Made by a program: the position numbers and the translations under genes
Assembly: GCA_036971475.1 (NCBI GenBank)
Contig: JBAIZL010000002.1
Span: 127,925,533 to 127,989,532, forward strand
Length of the DNA stretch: 64,000 bases
Origin: Prosapia bicincta
Taxonomy: Eukaryota > Arthropoda > Insecta > Hemiptera > Cercopidae
Direction of reading: 5' to 3'
Shown here: in pieces, positions 36,063 through 47,070 of the stretch
How the letters are laid out: each line of letters begins with the position of its first letter
How positions within the stretch are numbered: the first letter of the stretch is position 1
The notes under the pieces: model-generated
Told to the model about the DNA's origin: nothing
Seen by the model: the letters and a program-made list of their open reading frames with translations, nothing else
The model's database searches: none

Positions 36063-36654
36063 CCGTAGTCCCACCAACTGAAAGCGTTTAGTGTTGCTAC
36101 TTCTGCTTGCCACGTCCTCCAGCTCCGGCTGGGGAACTTGTTGGTCAATGAAATCTATAGATACAAATTATTTTAAAATACTAATTTTAATAGATGTCAT
36201 CAGGTAAACGAAAAAGATAATCAAACATGACGCTGACCCATAAAATGGGCTACAAATTAAAAATAATTCAAATATCACTTATATAGTCCCCATGTTGGGT
36301 GGAGTTCTGGGTATTTACATTCCCCATCACTAGATGTAATTCGATGCGTGCCTGATAATATTCGTAGTTCACTGTATAAGGAGGCTCTTACAGGAACCTC
36401 AGAGGCACCAGGAGCTACTGCTGAGTATAATATTCGCCTTACTGTCGTATGCAGGGTGTTTTAACGGTTGACCTTTAATCCTCCGGCTTTCATGAGTAGG
36501 CTATAACATGGCACATGAAGCAACCATTTAGGGCCCAGTACCTACCGAATAAAACCATTTCAAGAAAGCGTTTGCCATAAACTGGAAAGCATTTGATGAC
36601 GTATAACTGTATAAAACAACTGTGTATAAAAAAAAGAAAGAGAAAGAAGTTTTT
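36063..36654. other. Mixed DNA, no gene recognised
   Basis: No open frame or repeat supported. Confidence 0.45.
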
Positions 36655-36775
36655 TTTTCATTGTAAATTACCTTTGAGGATGATTGCCATGCAATCGAAA
36701 TTATATAAGGTTTTAAATAAAAGAAGAAAGTTATTTGTGGTTGAGAGGTTTCATTTATTTATGTTAAATTTGATG
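36655..36775 (+). repeat. Family G tail with complete hammerhead-like fold
   Basis: Related to the fold-back elements at 10895 and 23349 (shared GATTGC..GCAATCGAAAT, AAATAAAAG, and GTGGTTGAGAGGTTTCATTTA-like end). Only one arm is present here. It contains the fold at 36670-36711. Confidence 0.6.
36670..36711 (+). ncRNA. Hammerhead-like motif with C3-to-T change
   Basis: Stem I is ACCT (36670-36673) with AGGT (36708-36711). The core TTGAGGA (36674-36680) differs from CUGANGA at its first base. One extra T follows, then stem II GATTGC-CAT-GCAATC (six perfect pairs), GAAA (36697-36700), and a short stem III ending at T36706 with A36707 as the cleavage-site base. The core change would be expected to abolish cleavage. 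Confidence 0.45.
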
Positions 36776-38774
36776 ACGTATTTAGGAACCTCCTTCGAGA
36801 GGAAATCAGAGGGAAAATAAATATGAGGCACTTAAATTCACCATACGATATAAATTAAAATATTGCTTTCTAACGACAAAACTATATCGTCCCTACAAAA
36901 TGTGTTCAGCGGGGAAACGGACGAGGGCTTCTCGTCATGGACTTTCGTCGTTGTTTCAAGAAACTACGTGGTTTTGTTTGTTGAATGTTTGGTTTGCTTG
37001 ACACTTGTTAATGTGTTATATTCTTCATATGACCACGTGCCTCATTGTTTAAACATTTTTTTTTAGCGCAACATAGTTCATTTGCCGTGATCACATGACG
37101 ATGAATCAACTCGTGCCGATTGATCCCTAGGACAGCGAATAATTTAAGCCGTGATTTGTCAAATCCCCGGGACGGGTGGTTTGGTACCACAACGGTAACC
37201 TTTATGGGAATGTACTTAATCTATTCTAGTTCTGCTGGACAGGAGGTTGCTCTGGCATAGGCACCTGCAGGAAAAATGAAATGCAGAGGGACAACTGACA
37301 TGAAGTGCGTACTGAATCTACGAAAGATGAGATGATCTATTCTACCATCTTTGTGTCGAGGCAATGTAAACTGCATACCGACATATTTGTGTAGGGTATT
37401 GAAAGGCAAGTAACACTACAAAAAAAACTGTACTTGCCGATCCACTAAAGGAGCTCTGGATAGAGCTTCAAGATAAAGCACTGCTTCACTGATTGAGTAC
37501 CATGGGCGGAAATTATACACAAACGTGGTACATTTTAGTTCAAAAATAAACCTTATATAGGTATAGGGTTACAACCTTGGACTTAACAATTCCAGGGCTC
37601 GGAGATGATAGTCAGGAGTTAGGTGGGGCAAAGAACTACTCTTCCTAAGAAGCGAAACCATGGTTATCACAGGTCAAGGGAACCAAGAAGGTTTAATGCA
37701 AGAGAAAACCTGTTTATTCAGCCTGAAGTGGATACTTGGCTACTGTAAAGAGGTGGGTATACGCCAAGCGAATCCCGTGTAATGGGTAGAAGCCTGGCTC
37801 CTTCGAGATTCGATCAAAATAATCATATTCATAACTATATGAAACACGAAATTAAAAAAAATCAATTTTACCCTTTTGTTATTTTCGGTATTAAGAAGCA
37901 CAATATCTTCAAAGATAAGTAAAAAAAAACCAATATAAAACCTTTATAACTCAAATAAACACAAAAAATATAGTTAAGTCTTCGTCACTTACTTTGCCAT
38001 AACATGATGCATGTTGACGTGCTAGACCAAAGGGAGGCCTGGTTACACTATGCTTCCCTTCACAGATCAAGAGCACTACGGTATATTATCTTACAATTAT
38101 AGGTGTTACCCTTAATTAAAGTATATTATATTAGGATCTTAGGTTTAGTTAGAAAAAATGTTTAGTAACATTTTAACTAAACTTTTCAAACAAAAGTGAA
38201 TAATTAAATCTTCAAATTACGTTACGTCACGAAACTTAATAATTTATATTTTCTCCAAGCATACATAGCCTAACTGGCAACATTTGATAATTAACTTTAT
38301 TAAATATTTAAAACTCTCCTTTACTGCAGCTCAATATAGTGCTATGTTTTCCCCCACTGTTCTGTGAAATAATGCGGTTAGTGTAACTAGGCCTCCCGAG
38401 TCTTGCACGCTAATACACAACCAACATCGTAGTGTAAACACGAGGCGAGAGATGAAAATTACGATTATATTTTTTTGTGTTTTGTGCTTGTAAGATTATG
38501 TTACATTTCTTTGAAGACATTACACGACTTTATATAGACAACATATCTTTATATTCTTTCATTCTGTGTTTCTGATGTCTTTTTATATTGCCTGGTAAGT
38601 TGTTAAATCCAAAACTATTTACGTATTGAATGTTCTTAATAAACCCATTAAAATAATATTGCCCCAAGTATGAACTTAAAATATATATATTCTATTTTAC
38701 AGACTAATTAATTCGTTAAAAATTTCAAAGGTTTTTTATTTGTTCATCGATTTTGTATTTGGTTTTATTCATTA
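36776..38774. other. Mixed to AT-rich DNA, no gene recognised
   Basis: About 2 kb with only short motif-free frames (36863-37066; minus 37008-37190 and 37221-37409). No mobile element ends noticed. Confidence 0.45.
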
Positions 38775-39777
38775 CTAGCAGAGTACCCGTCCTTCGTACG
38801 AGGTTGGCGAATATTTGAATTTATTTAATTTGTATTTGTATTAGGGTTGAATTTAATTTACCAGGTCTATGTAAAATATGGGACCCTAAGAATGCACATG
38901 AAAAATGTCAGATATTTATTTCTTGTTCCCACATGTTCCATAGGGGAAATGATGATACCAGGTGACGCAAAAAGTCATCAGGGATGCGAGAAAAATAATA
39001 TAAACTCTTGCTCAGGGAAATAAATAAAATTTTTATCGAGTTAGGTTGGGTAAAAAATTCATTCTGTAGGAATAAGAAGTACTAGGTCCGCGTATCAATG
39101 GCGCGCCATACTACGTATACATAAATTTAGATATAGGCCTACCTATAAAGTATCCAGTTACAATAGATTTGGTTGCAATTTAATACAATACTATTTACCT
39201 ATAATAAAATATACCTGCAAAGTGTCCAGTCAGGATATTTGGTTGTAATTTTATACAACATTACCTAATTAAACGTCTACTTCTACGGAGTAAAACTACG
39301 TCACGTGATCTCTATTCTAACCTTATATGTGTTAAACGTTTGGTTAAACGTAAAAAATTACAACCAAATCTATGCTGACTGGATACTTCATAGGTATATA
39401 CAACTAACCTTCCGTGGCAATAAGAAACAATAACTGTCAATATAGCTTCAGGACATGTTTTTTATTCATTTTATATGCATTGTATTGGAGATGGGCAATG
39501 TGCATTTTTACCAGCACTATTAGCACCTCGTTTGGGGGGAATTACATTTTTCCAAAACTATAAGCTTTTGTGGCGTAAGCGAGAATTTTCATAATTTTTT
39601 TCGTATCTCTGATGCCTTTTTTCGTCGGCCGGTATAGGTTCACGTTGACCTAAAATCGAACACGTGGGAACATTGAGCTAAATACCAAATTTCAGCTCAA
39701 TGGGTCCAGTAGTTTTTACCTGATTAAGTAATACACACACATACAGACACCATTCGATTTTTATTTAATAGTATAGA
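38775..39777 (-). mobile_element. Complete non-autonomous Helitron, 1003 bp
   Basis: On the minus strand the element starts TCTATACTATTAAATAAAAA (from 39777) and ends GACGGGTACTCTGCTAG (at 38775). The CTAG end is preceded by an imperfect hairpin (CCTCGTAC-GAAG-GACGGG). The flanking bases are A before the TC and T after the CTAG, as expected for insertion between A and T without target duplication. The 5' region contains the sequence usual for insect Helitrons (a TATGTGTGTGTATTACTTAA stretch, then GAGCTGAAATTTGGTATTTA). No Rep or helicase coding sequence is present, so it depends on another copy, such as the type represented at 25.4 kb. Confidence 0.85.
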
Positions 39778-42299
39778 TTAGTTCTCAATAAATATATCGA
39801 ATTATAAACTTACTGATTATTGTTTTGAAAACAAAGGGAAAAGCTTTGTGCATACACTAAAATTGAAAATTTTTGAAGATAGGAATTGTGAAAACAATAT
39901 TAGTTTTAATAATGACGTGTTTTAAAGGTGAAACTTCTTTAAAATTGAAATGGTTCCAAATCGTTGAACTGCGCAATTATTGGAGACTTGAGGAGTATGA
40001 GGAACCCTTTTTTCCCGTAGCCTAAAGGTAATTTCATTTTCACACTTCCATTCCTCTTTGCACTATTCTATTTAGCTAAGTTTGTCTAGTAAGCTGAATC
40101 ATTTTTATTTTTATGTTCATTAGACTGTTATGGTTCCAAATTAACATATTTAGGCCTTTTGTACTTTTTTATTGATTTTTTTGTATGTAAGAGATGTATG
40201 GTTATTTTTGAAGGTGGGTGTTACCAACGGTTGGTTTAATGATTTTATATATTTCTTATATTTCTCTTTATTTAATTTATTACAATATATTTTATAAACT
40301 CCATTACTAATTATATAGCAAATTGTTTCGATTGGTTCATTTTATTTATTATAATTTCCCTGTTTTTGTATGCTATATTAACATTTTAATTTTTTAGGAT
40401 TTTGGTAATTCGTTTTATATTTTATACCACGTATGTGATGTTAGCCCATTTTTGTATGTTGTTTGTAGTTCAAGTTTTGGGCTATTTAATTCAGTTATTA
40501 TTTTATATTCTAACCTATCTAAAGTGTTGGTTAGCTTATTTATGTGTTTTGGATGACCTATAGATCCTTCAGAATTGTTTAGACTTTTAAGTTTATTGTT
40601 ATGAGCTTCTTTTTTAAGCGTCATAGTAATAAATAAATTTTATCGATATTGTATCCATTACCATTGAATTTTGCATAATTAAGTTGTAATAATTAAATTT
40701 TATTCAGGTTATTCGGATGCTAAAAGACACAGTTCCATTAGGACACAGTTTCACCACCCTTTTTCAATTCATATCAGCCACCAGTATATCGTCGCTACAA
40801 TTTAATTACGCCTTTATTGGTCATTATTCAGTTTGCAAGGCATCGCCTTTCTTTGCATACGTGTTCCACAATGTAATAGGTTAGGTTCCTAATGATAGGT
40901 TAGGTTAGGTTAAGGCAATAGGTTAATTTGTAGTTTTATTGTAAACGGAGTGTAATTTTATATTCCGGTTTTTGTTAGTTTGTGTACCAACTGTACCATT
41001 ATAAATATAGAATTTCATACATTACTTTAGAGTTTCTATTTTTTGTTAAAATTCCTTGACATTTTTTATCCTATTTTTATTGTTAAATTATTTTTTAGTA
41101 CGGAAAGAGATAATATTAACTTTTCCCTCGTCATTGACATTATATTTGCCAGTATTTATTTATTCGTTTACTTTGTCTATACATTTTATCTTCTGAACAT
41201 TTTCTATGAGAAGGACTTTTTCATTCATAAAACACTAAAAACGTTCAAACATTTTTTACTCAAATCACGACCATGAATATAGCATTTTCCTTATCCCTTT
41301 GTAGGTATTTTTCCTAAATTACTTTGTGCCCACGCGCGTGTGTATGTGAGCGTCCGCGTTTAATTGTAACCAAACCTTTATACTTTCTTTATTTAACAGT
41401 GCCATGGTCGTAATAATCAAACTTTTTTCGTGTCTGTTCGTTTCAAAAATTTCTATTTACCTTAAGGTTACGTTCTTTAGTAAACCGATTGTTTATTCCG
41501 TTCAGCGTGTTCGATTCTTTGATCCTGAATTTTGATCTAGACCTCTTTTTTGCTAATCACGTACATACGTCATTACGATTCTGACACTGTCTCTCAATTT
41601 TAGTAGGAAGAATAGATTATCTGTTTCAACTTGACTAGATAAAAGTAACAGCAGCCTTGTTTCAAAAGGCCAGTAGAAGTGAACAATCAAAGCACGTGAG
41701 CGAAAAGGAAGATCGTTAAGCCCGATTCACAGTGCAACCGTCCAAACGCTTGCTCCGAGCGGAGATTGGAAACATTTTCCATTTTATAGTTACGTTTATC
41801 ACCCTTGATGAGTATAAGTTAATAATTTGGCATAAAGTCGTATTGTCTTAACATTCTTACGCTAAATGTATTTTGCGTTTTCTGTTAATTTATTTAAATA
41901 TAAAGTACGAACTACGTCCATTAATTATTTCGACTCTTGTTCTTCTAAGTCATGAAATGCATTTTTTATAACTCATTTTATGATGGGCAAGTAATTTCTA
42001 ATTCACAGGAGATCATAAAACATTTGAAGTCTTATGAATAAATAACTGGTTGAAATTAAAAAACAATAAAGTTTTAAAAACACTAACATTTATACCACTA
42101 GTTAAACACCTACGCTTACTCATGTAAATAGTTACATAAATGACCGAAAATATCCTAAATTACGTATTTATAAAAAATAATTTAAGAGTGTAAAAAAAGA
42201 ATAAAAGAATAGTGCTAATCCTCTTTTTTCATGAAAGAATAATATGAGAGCAATGTTTTGAGTTAAGAATACTTTTTGACAAATAAAAAGGTATTACTG

Positions 42300-42300
<1 letters not shown>
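39778..42300. other. AT-rich DNA, no gene recognised
   Basis: Two motif-free frames (40415-40624 minus, 41043-41276 plus). TTAGG-like short runs (GGTTAGGTTAGGTTAAGG) lie at 40879-40922. About 41690-41760 is GC-richer. No gene is supported. Confidence 0.45.
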
Positions 42301-42349
<49 letters not shown>

Positions 42350-42386
42350 TAAATTTAAAATATTTCAAAAACAAGAATAATTTTAA

Positions 42387-42435
<49 letters not shown>

Positions 42436-42487
42436 TTTGAAATATTTTAAATTTATTAACTATATTACAAGAAAACATATCACCATA

Positions 42488-42525
<38 letters not shown>
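42301..42525. repeat. Fold-back element family F, copy 3, with (TA)n centre
   Basis: (TA)n occupies 42301-42344, 42390-42431 and 42491-42525. Between them lie the left arm (42345-42389, ATTTAAAATATTTCAAAAAC) and its complement (42432-42460), then the family end in inverse orientation (GAAAACATATCACCATATTT, 42471-42490). Compared with copies at 9227 and 22250, the whole centre including the CGCCGATAAA part is gone, and a (TA)n array stands in its place. Confidence 0.85.
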
Positions 42526-42528
<3 letters not shown>

Positions 42529-43273
42529 GGATGGGCCGATTCCTAAAATTTTCGATTCCGATTCCGATTCTAAAATTTTCCTTTCGATTCTCGATTCTTT
42601 AGTCGATTCTCGATTCTTTCAAGTTATATTAGCTTACACGGTAAGTTCTCTAATCTTTAATTTAGTTAACATCTTGGTCATAAGGCAAAACCTTTTAAAA
42701 GTTCTGTTTTAATGTAATATGCTACACAAAACCTTCAACAATGAGAGTGATATCTGTCTATAATATAATTTATTAAGTTTAAGTTTCGGAGGAATAATAC
42801 AGTGTATCTGTTATCCGTCTATTCGCTCAACTGTCATGGCCACGGTTTCGACGGTGACGGTTAATCGAGTTTTTACTGAACTTTTTTGTGTTTTGTTCTG
42901 TCATTTAGTGAGAGAGAAAGAGAGAGAGAGAGAGAGAGACGAGCGATGTTAAACGACCAGAAATGGTTACGATCTTGATTGCTGTTGCTTCATAAATAAT
43001 AATATTTTCGTTTACTTTAATCATTTAATTCATTCAAATCAACTAATACGTAAATAAGGCATAGTTGGTAATTAATTATTTTTCCACACAAATATAATAA
43101 ATTTTGGTAATAAATTTTGTTTGGTAATAAATTACTCCACACGCATATTTTAATAGTTAACAAAATAGGAATCGGAATCGACACTTTTATGATGAAGAAT
43201 CGAGTATCGACGATTCCTCGATACCACGTAGAATCGACGATTCCTGGAATCGAGAATCGGAATCGGCCCATCC

Positions 43274-43276
<3 letters not shown>
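42526..43276. mobile_element. TIR element (hAT-like MITE), 751 bp, inside (TA)n
   Basis: The ends TAGGGATGGGCCGATTCC (42526) and GGAATCGGCCCATCCCTA (43276) are perfect 18-base inverted repeats. Many GATTC/GAATC repeats lie just inside both ends. The terminal sequence type is common in hAT non-autonomous elements, but a target duplication cannot be read because both flanks are TA repeats. The interior contains a (GA)n tract (42909-42939) and no transposase. Confidence 0.85.
42909..42939. repeat. (GA)n microsatellite
   Basis: GA repeat with one AA interruption inside the TIR element. Confidence 0.93.

Positions 43277-43334
<58 letters not shown>
43277..43334. repeat. (TA)n microsatellite
   Basis: About 58 bases of TA directly after the TIR element. 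With 42491-42525 it is probably one array split by the insertion. Confidence 0.95.
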
Positions 43335-43336
<2 letters not shown>

Positions 43337-43662
43337 TGCTTTACTAGGCTCAGGTAAACCTGAAGCTGGGTTCTTCTACCAAAGCTTTCACAGATTCTTG
43401 GATATGGAAATTCATTAGGCAACTATGACATGGCGCAAATAAAAAAAAAGCGGTGATTTTCGTTCATCTGGAGAACCAAGCTAAACGCATTATCCAATCA
43501 GAGGTAGTATTAAAAACCCTTTACTAGCAATAATAACTTATACAGACATGAACTTTAAAAATAATTTACAACCGGTGCAGCAATCAAAATAGGTTCAAAT
43601 TGATCATTTCAATACTACAACAAAATATCAAACAAGATATTATTGTAATATAAACAAAACAT
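43335..43662. other. AT-rich spacer
   Basis: No gene or repeat recognised. Confidence 0.5.
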
Positions 43663-44125
43663 TTTTCAAGTCAATTCCTACGTAGGTCAGCAAAGAATTA
43701 TTTTATTTTTGTTCGTTTTATTAAATAATTACAATATCTATAAATAAAGTAACATACCCTGTAAACAACTGTTCTACCACATAGCCTACAACATTCAATC
43801 AGCTGATTTATGAAATCACTTATGGGTTTTATTTTATCACCTATTTTATCACTTATGCCTTTACGTTATGACTTATTCTGAGGCAAATGGTGTGAAATAA
43901 CTATATTGCATACCTTCCTCCTATTTGTGAAAGGTTGTTCTCGCGTATAAAACTAAAATGAATTCATTAAATTTAACTAATGAATTATTATTTGAAAAAT
44001 TATATTAACATCAAGTGTCACCCACAAGTTTAAAAAAAATATATTTGAACTTGAGTGGATGACGATTGAAAATTTGAACAAGATATATATGAAAAGAGTG
44101 TAAAGTAACAAAAGAAATTGAAAAA
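43663..44125 (+). repeat. Dispersed AT-rich repeat family, copy
   Basis: Starts AAGTCAATTCCTACGTAGG and contains CAGCTGATTTATGAAATCAC and GCATACCTTCCTCC. It ends GAAAATTTGAACAAGATATA then GAAAAGAGTGTAAAG. About 60 bases (TTATCACCTATTTTATCAC..) are locally duplicated. Confidence 0.78.
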
Positions 44126-44419
44126 TATCTGTTTCACCACACTAATTAAATCAACTGTTCAGTCTTTATAGGCAAATGGCACTTCCTTTTTGTAACAACA
44201 AAGTATATAATAAATAAATTCAATCGGTAGTACCCCGATGAGTTAAACTAAAACTCATAAATAATTAAATAAATACATATACAAAAGTAAAAACTTAAAC
44301 AATCAGCCCTAACGTAACACTAGCCACCTAAAATAATCAAGAGTTTGAAAACAGTGACTAGTGCAACTCTCCTTCCAGTGGCATGAGTAATATGTGCCCA
44401 ACCGCATTATCCCTAGCTG
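44126..44419. other. AT-rich spacer
   Basis: No gene recognised. Confidence 0.5.
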
Positions 44420-44677
44420 CTACCATTGTTGCTGATCGGTAATATGTGTTACATATATAACCAGGGACCACCTAATAACATGAGATACCATTAGCCTTTT
44501 CATGATTTTGCCGTAACAAGGAGATATCCTCAACAAACGGACGACGTCCTCGTTACAATTGACCTTCGAACCGTGGGCTCCAACCACGAAGTTAAGGATC
44601 ACTTTGTAACCCTCGATACGGAGCTCGTCCGCCACGTGCGCGTAATTTTGAATTTTGGCACTTCGTGTCTCGACCAA
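44420..44677 (-). pseudogene. Possible non-LTR retrotransposon C-terminal fragment
   Basis: The 85-codon minus frame contains RSAKIQNYAHVADELRIEGY, then FVVGAHGS, then RLLRI..CYGKIMKRLMVS and IRWSLVIYVTHI. From memory this order (KYA.LA.EL...GY.V, VVGALGSWD, Y...LRRL.VSDTIRWSRDIYVEH) occurs at the very end of some reverse-transcriptase polyproteins in insects and spiders. I cannot name the clade. Nothing recognisable precedes it on the minus strand, so only the tail survived. The Trp-Asp of the conserved block is lost, in line with decay. Confidence 0.45.
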
Positions 44678-44839
44678 TTGCTGGTAGCGATTCTAGATGG
44701 GGACAGTTACATCACCGATCGAAACCGAACCCCCCCCCCTCATTCACCACTACAAGACGACACACCTCTTGCCGTCTTATTGACGTACACATCAGCGGTA
44801 CCCCGCGCCACTGACTTGGATACGTGCTATTTAACATCG

Positions 44840-45080
44840 TGTTGACCTTGCAAGGTCGCGCTGTGCTTCAGTCAACACTGTCGCTGACAAGTAGCCGCTT
44901 GCCCTACACTGCCTGTCTCCTGCTCCGAATCTCCGGCAGCCGATAAGAGGTATCGTTCACAGCCGGGCTCTATAAACGAACATCCAGTCAGAGAATCGAG
45001 TGTACCGGCTGGTGCGAATAAAATGATTTGAGGTAACGCACATCTTCCTCTGGTCTGTTTTCTGTATTATTCGCCAACGG
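44840..45080 (+). other. LTR-like segment (possible solo LTR)
   Basis: The segment begins TGTTGACCTTGCAAGGTC. It then has a TATA-like CTATAAACG (about 44970), a possible initiator, an AATAAA signal (45019-45024), and T/G-rich sequence before CGCCAACGGTAAC. The order promoter, polyadenylation signal and T-rich end fits a short retrotransposon LTR. No target duplication, second LTR or primer-binding site was found. It borders the TTAGG-like tract. Confidence 0.3.
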
Positions 45081-45169
45081 TAACCTAACCTGACCTGACC
45101 TAACCTGACCTGACCTGATCTGACCTAACCTAACCTAACCTAACCTAGCCTAACCTAACCTGACCTAAC
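45081..45169 (-). repeat. TTAGG-like interstitial tract
   Basis: Mostly CCTAA and CCTGA pentamers on the plus strand, that is TTAGG and TCAGG on the minus strand. TTAGG is the ancestral telomere repeat of insects and many arthropods. The run is degenerate and internal, so it is an interstitial copy and does not mark a chromosome end. Confidence 0.85.
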
Positions 45170-45513
45170 GGCCTAGCCGGTAGACACGCTTGCCAAACAG
45201 GGAACACACCTACCTCTACCAGACGCTACTAACACCCTGGACACTTTAAAAGCTTTAATCAGCCTTGCAGTTCATGAGTGGGTCTGTCAGCAACGTGACG
45301 CGGAGAAATTTCGACCAGCAAGAAGTAGAGCCCTGAGACCCTTTTCTCTCTCGAGCTATAAATGTTGGCAGCTTCCGCATGAAAATATGATTACGTAGCA
45401 GCACACTTGCACAAAATATGAGTAGACTACTAATGCCGCACACAAAATGGTAAACACATTTTGTTAAAAACAAATAAAAATATACACAATACTCACAAAT
45501 TAATAATTTATTT

Positions 45514-45556
45514 ACTCATACGCGTTTCAATGACAAAGTCATCATAATCAGTGAGT
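45514..45556 (-). ncRNA. Hammerhead-like motif, left arm (one core change)
   Basis: Minus strand: ACTCA, CTGATTA (G8 changed to T), extra T, GATGAC..GTCATT, GAAA, CGCGTA, TGAGT. All helices can form, but the core change should impair cleavage. Confidence 0.55.
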
Positions 45557-45617
45557 GGTTCTACTACAAACTCTAACTTACAACTGGTAGTTGTAAGTTA
45601 AAGTTTGTAGTACTAAC

Positions 45618-45660
45618 ACTCACTGATGATGATGACTTGGTCATTGAAACGCGTATGAGT
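45618..45660 (+). ncRNA. Complete type-I hammerhead-like ribozyme motif
   Basis: Stem I is ACTCA (45618-45622) with TGAGT (45656-45660), five perfect pairs. The core CTGATGA (45623-45629) is intact. One extra T (45630) follows. Stem II is GATGAC (45631-45636) with GTCATT (45640-45645). GAA is 45646-45648. Stem III is AC/GT with a two-base loop (45649-45654), and the cleavage triplet is GTA (45653-45655). Cleavage after A45655 is predicted if the one-base insertion is tolerated. The two-pair stem III suggests activity would need a dimer or a stabilising contact, as in the newt satellite ribozyme. Confidence 0.6.
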
Positions 45661-45711
45661 AAATAAATTATTAATTTGTGAGTATTGAGTATGTTTTTAT
45701 TTGTTTTTAAC

Positions 45712-47070
45712 ATAACCTCACAAGCTAAGCTCAAAGAATATTTGTTCATTTTGTTATACTCTGACGAAAATTTGAATAAATAGATTTTTGGGGTCGTTAA
45801 TAAAAGTATCTAACGTCAAAATAATTAAATTTTGTAATTTTTAATTTTTTGTTCACATTACCTATAAAAAAGCATATTTTTGAGTAACTATCGACCACAG
45901 ATGAAATAGTAGTTAAAAATAAACAAATTTTTTAGTGTACAAAATTTTCAAAAATGAATTCTAAGCTTGCAAAAAGGGTTTTAAATTAAATTGTAATAAA
46001 AAGAAATTATGCTACCAATCGTTACAAAATTAATTATATAGATATTTTTGAGATTGCTGAACAAGTACATAATCCTAAATTAATTGAATATTGCAATTAA
46101 GTGCGAAAAGTTTGAAGTTTAATTTTTTTTTAACAATAGCTTGAAACAATTATTGTTTAGTTATCTACCACCTAATTCAAATAATAGAAAAAAATAAAAA
46201 ATGCTTTAAAGTAAAAAAAATGTGCATTATTCAAAAAAAACGAAATTAATAACTTTGTTATTAATATTTCTTAAAAATATAAAGTAATATGAGCGTCCCT
46301 TGTTTTTTTCAGGTCCCTGTTATTTATATCTATCAATCTATACAACATTTTAAACCAAGTCCCTATATTTTGTTTAAATTAAAACTTTATTTTTCTACAA
46401 AATAGTCTTTTTTTAATTAAAATTTGTAGTAATTAGGCATTTCACTAATATTTTTTTTATTTTAATATATAAAGAGTACTTACCTTCTTGAGGAGTATCC
46501 ATTTTTCAAAATTAAAATCGATTCAATAGTTTTACTTTATGCATCTTCAAAGTTGAAAAACATTTGACGCTTAGAAAAACAATAACAAGCACAGCTGCAG
46601 GTTCTCTTATCTTGCCAATATCGTAGCAGGGTAAAGGTAGGATGATGAGAACTTCGAATCGTGCTACGTCAGCACTTATTCTATCTCTCTGTCATAGCTA
46701 AAAGACTTATTGTGTAAGTATTTATTTTCTCCAATGTCCGAATTTTCCAATATACAGGACCACTGTGCGTCCACACAATCCCGGTCATGTTGAAGTAGAG
46801 TCGTGTACGACGCTCGATACTCGACTAATCTCAGTGGTGAGTGGTCCGTCTGTATTGGTCAGCGCGTCACCAAGTGACTCTGGCAAAGGTGGGCGTTGGC
46901 TAGTAACTCTTTGCTAAATTTTGTACACATATTTACATTCAGGAAGGCTATTTGTCTTATAGCATCCTTACAGTAAAGAGGTAAGAGACATTGTAACTGC
47001 AATCAGCTGATACGGCCTTTGGCTACTCTATAACCAAATGCTCACACAGATAACAGTAAAAGATCATATG
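45712..47070. other. AT-rich DNA, no gene recognised
   Basis: No open frame over 60 codons. A GC-richer patch lies at 46590-46900, with AGTGGTGAGTGGTCCGTC, but no motif. Confidence 0.45.

Larger units (their letters stand above)
45461..45711. repeat. Fold-back element with two opposed hammerhead-like tails
   Basis: Arms about 45461-45586 and 45591-45711 are inverse complements over more than 110 bases with very few differences. They include GTTAAAAACAAATAAAAATA at the outer edge and TCATACGCGTTTCAATGACAA inside. The loop is short. Each arm ends with a hammerhead-like fold read outward, then TGAGTAAATAAATTATTAAT. Head-to-head pairs of terminal repeats are typical of Penelope-like elements, so this may be two tail units without any coding region between. 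Confidence 0.9.

Noticed and set aside
35860..36081. Pair of similar open frames here and at 48085-48300 suggesting a small conserved gene
   Set aside because: Both lie in homologous copies of the same MITE. The shared peptide follows from DNA homology, and the frames start and stop differently.
45081..45169. True telomere end
   Set aside because: The tract is short, mixed CCTAA/CCTGA and internal, with mobile elements on both sides.
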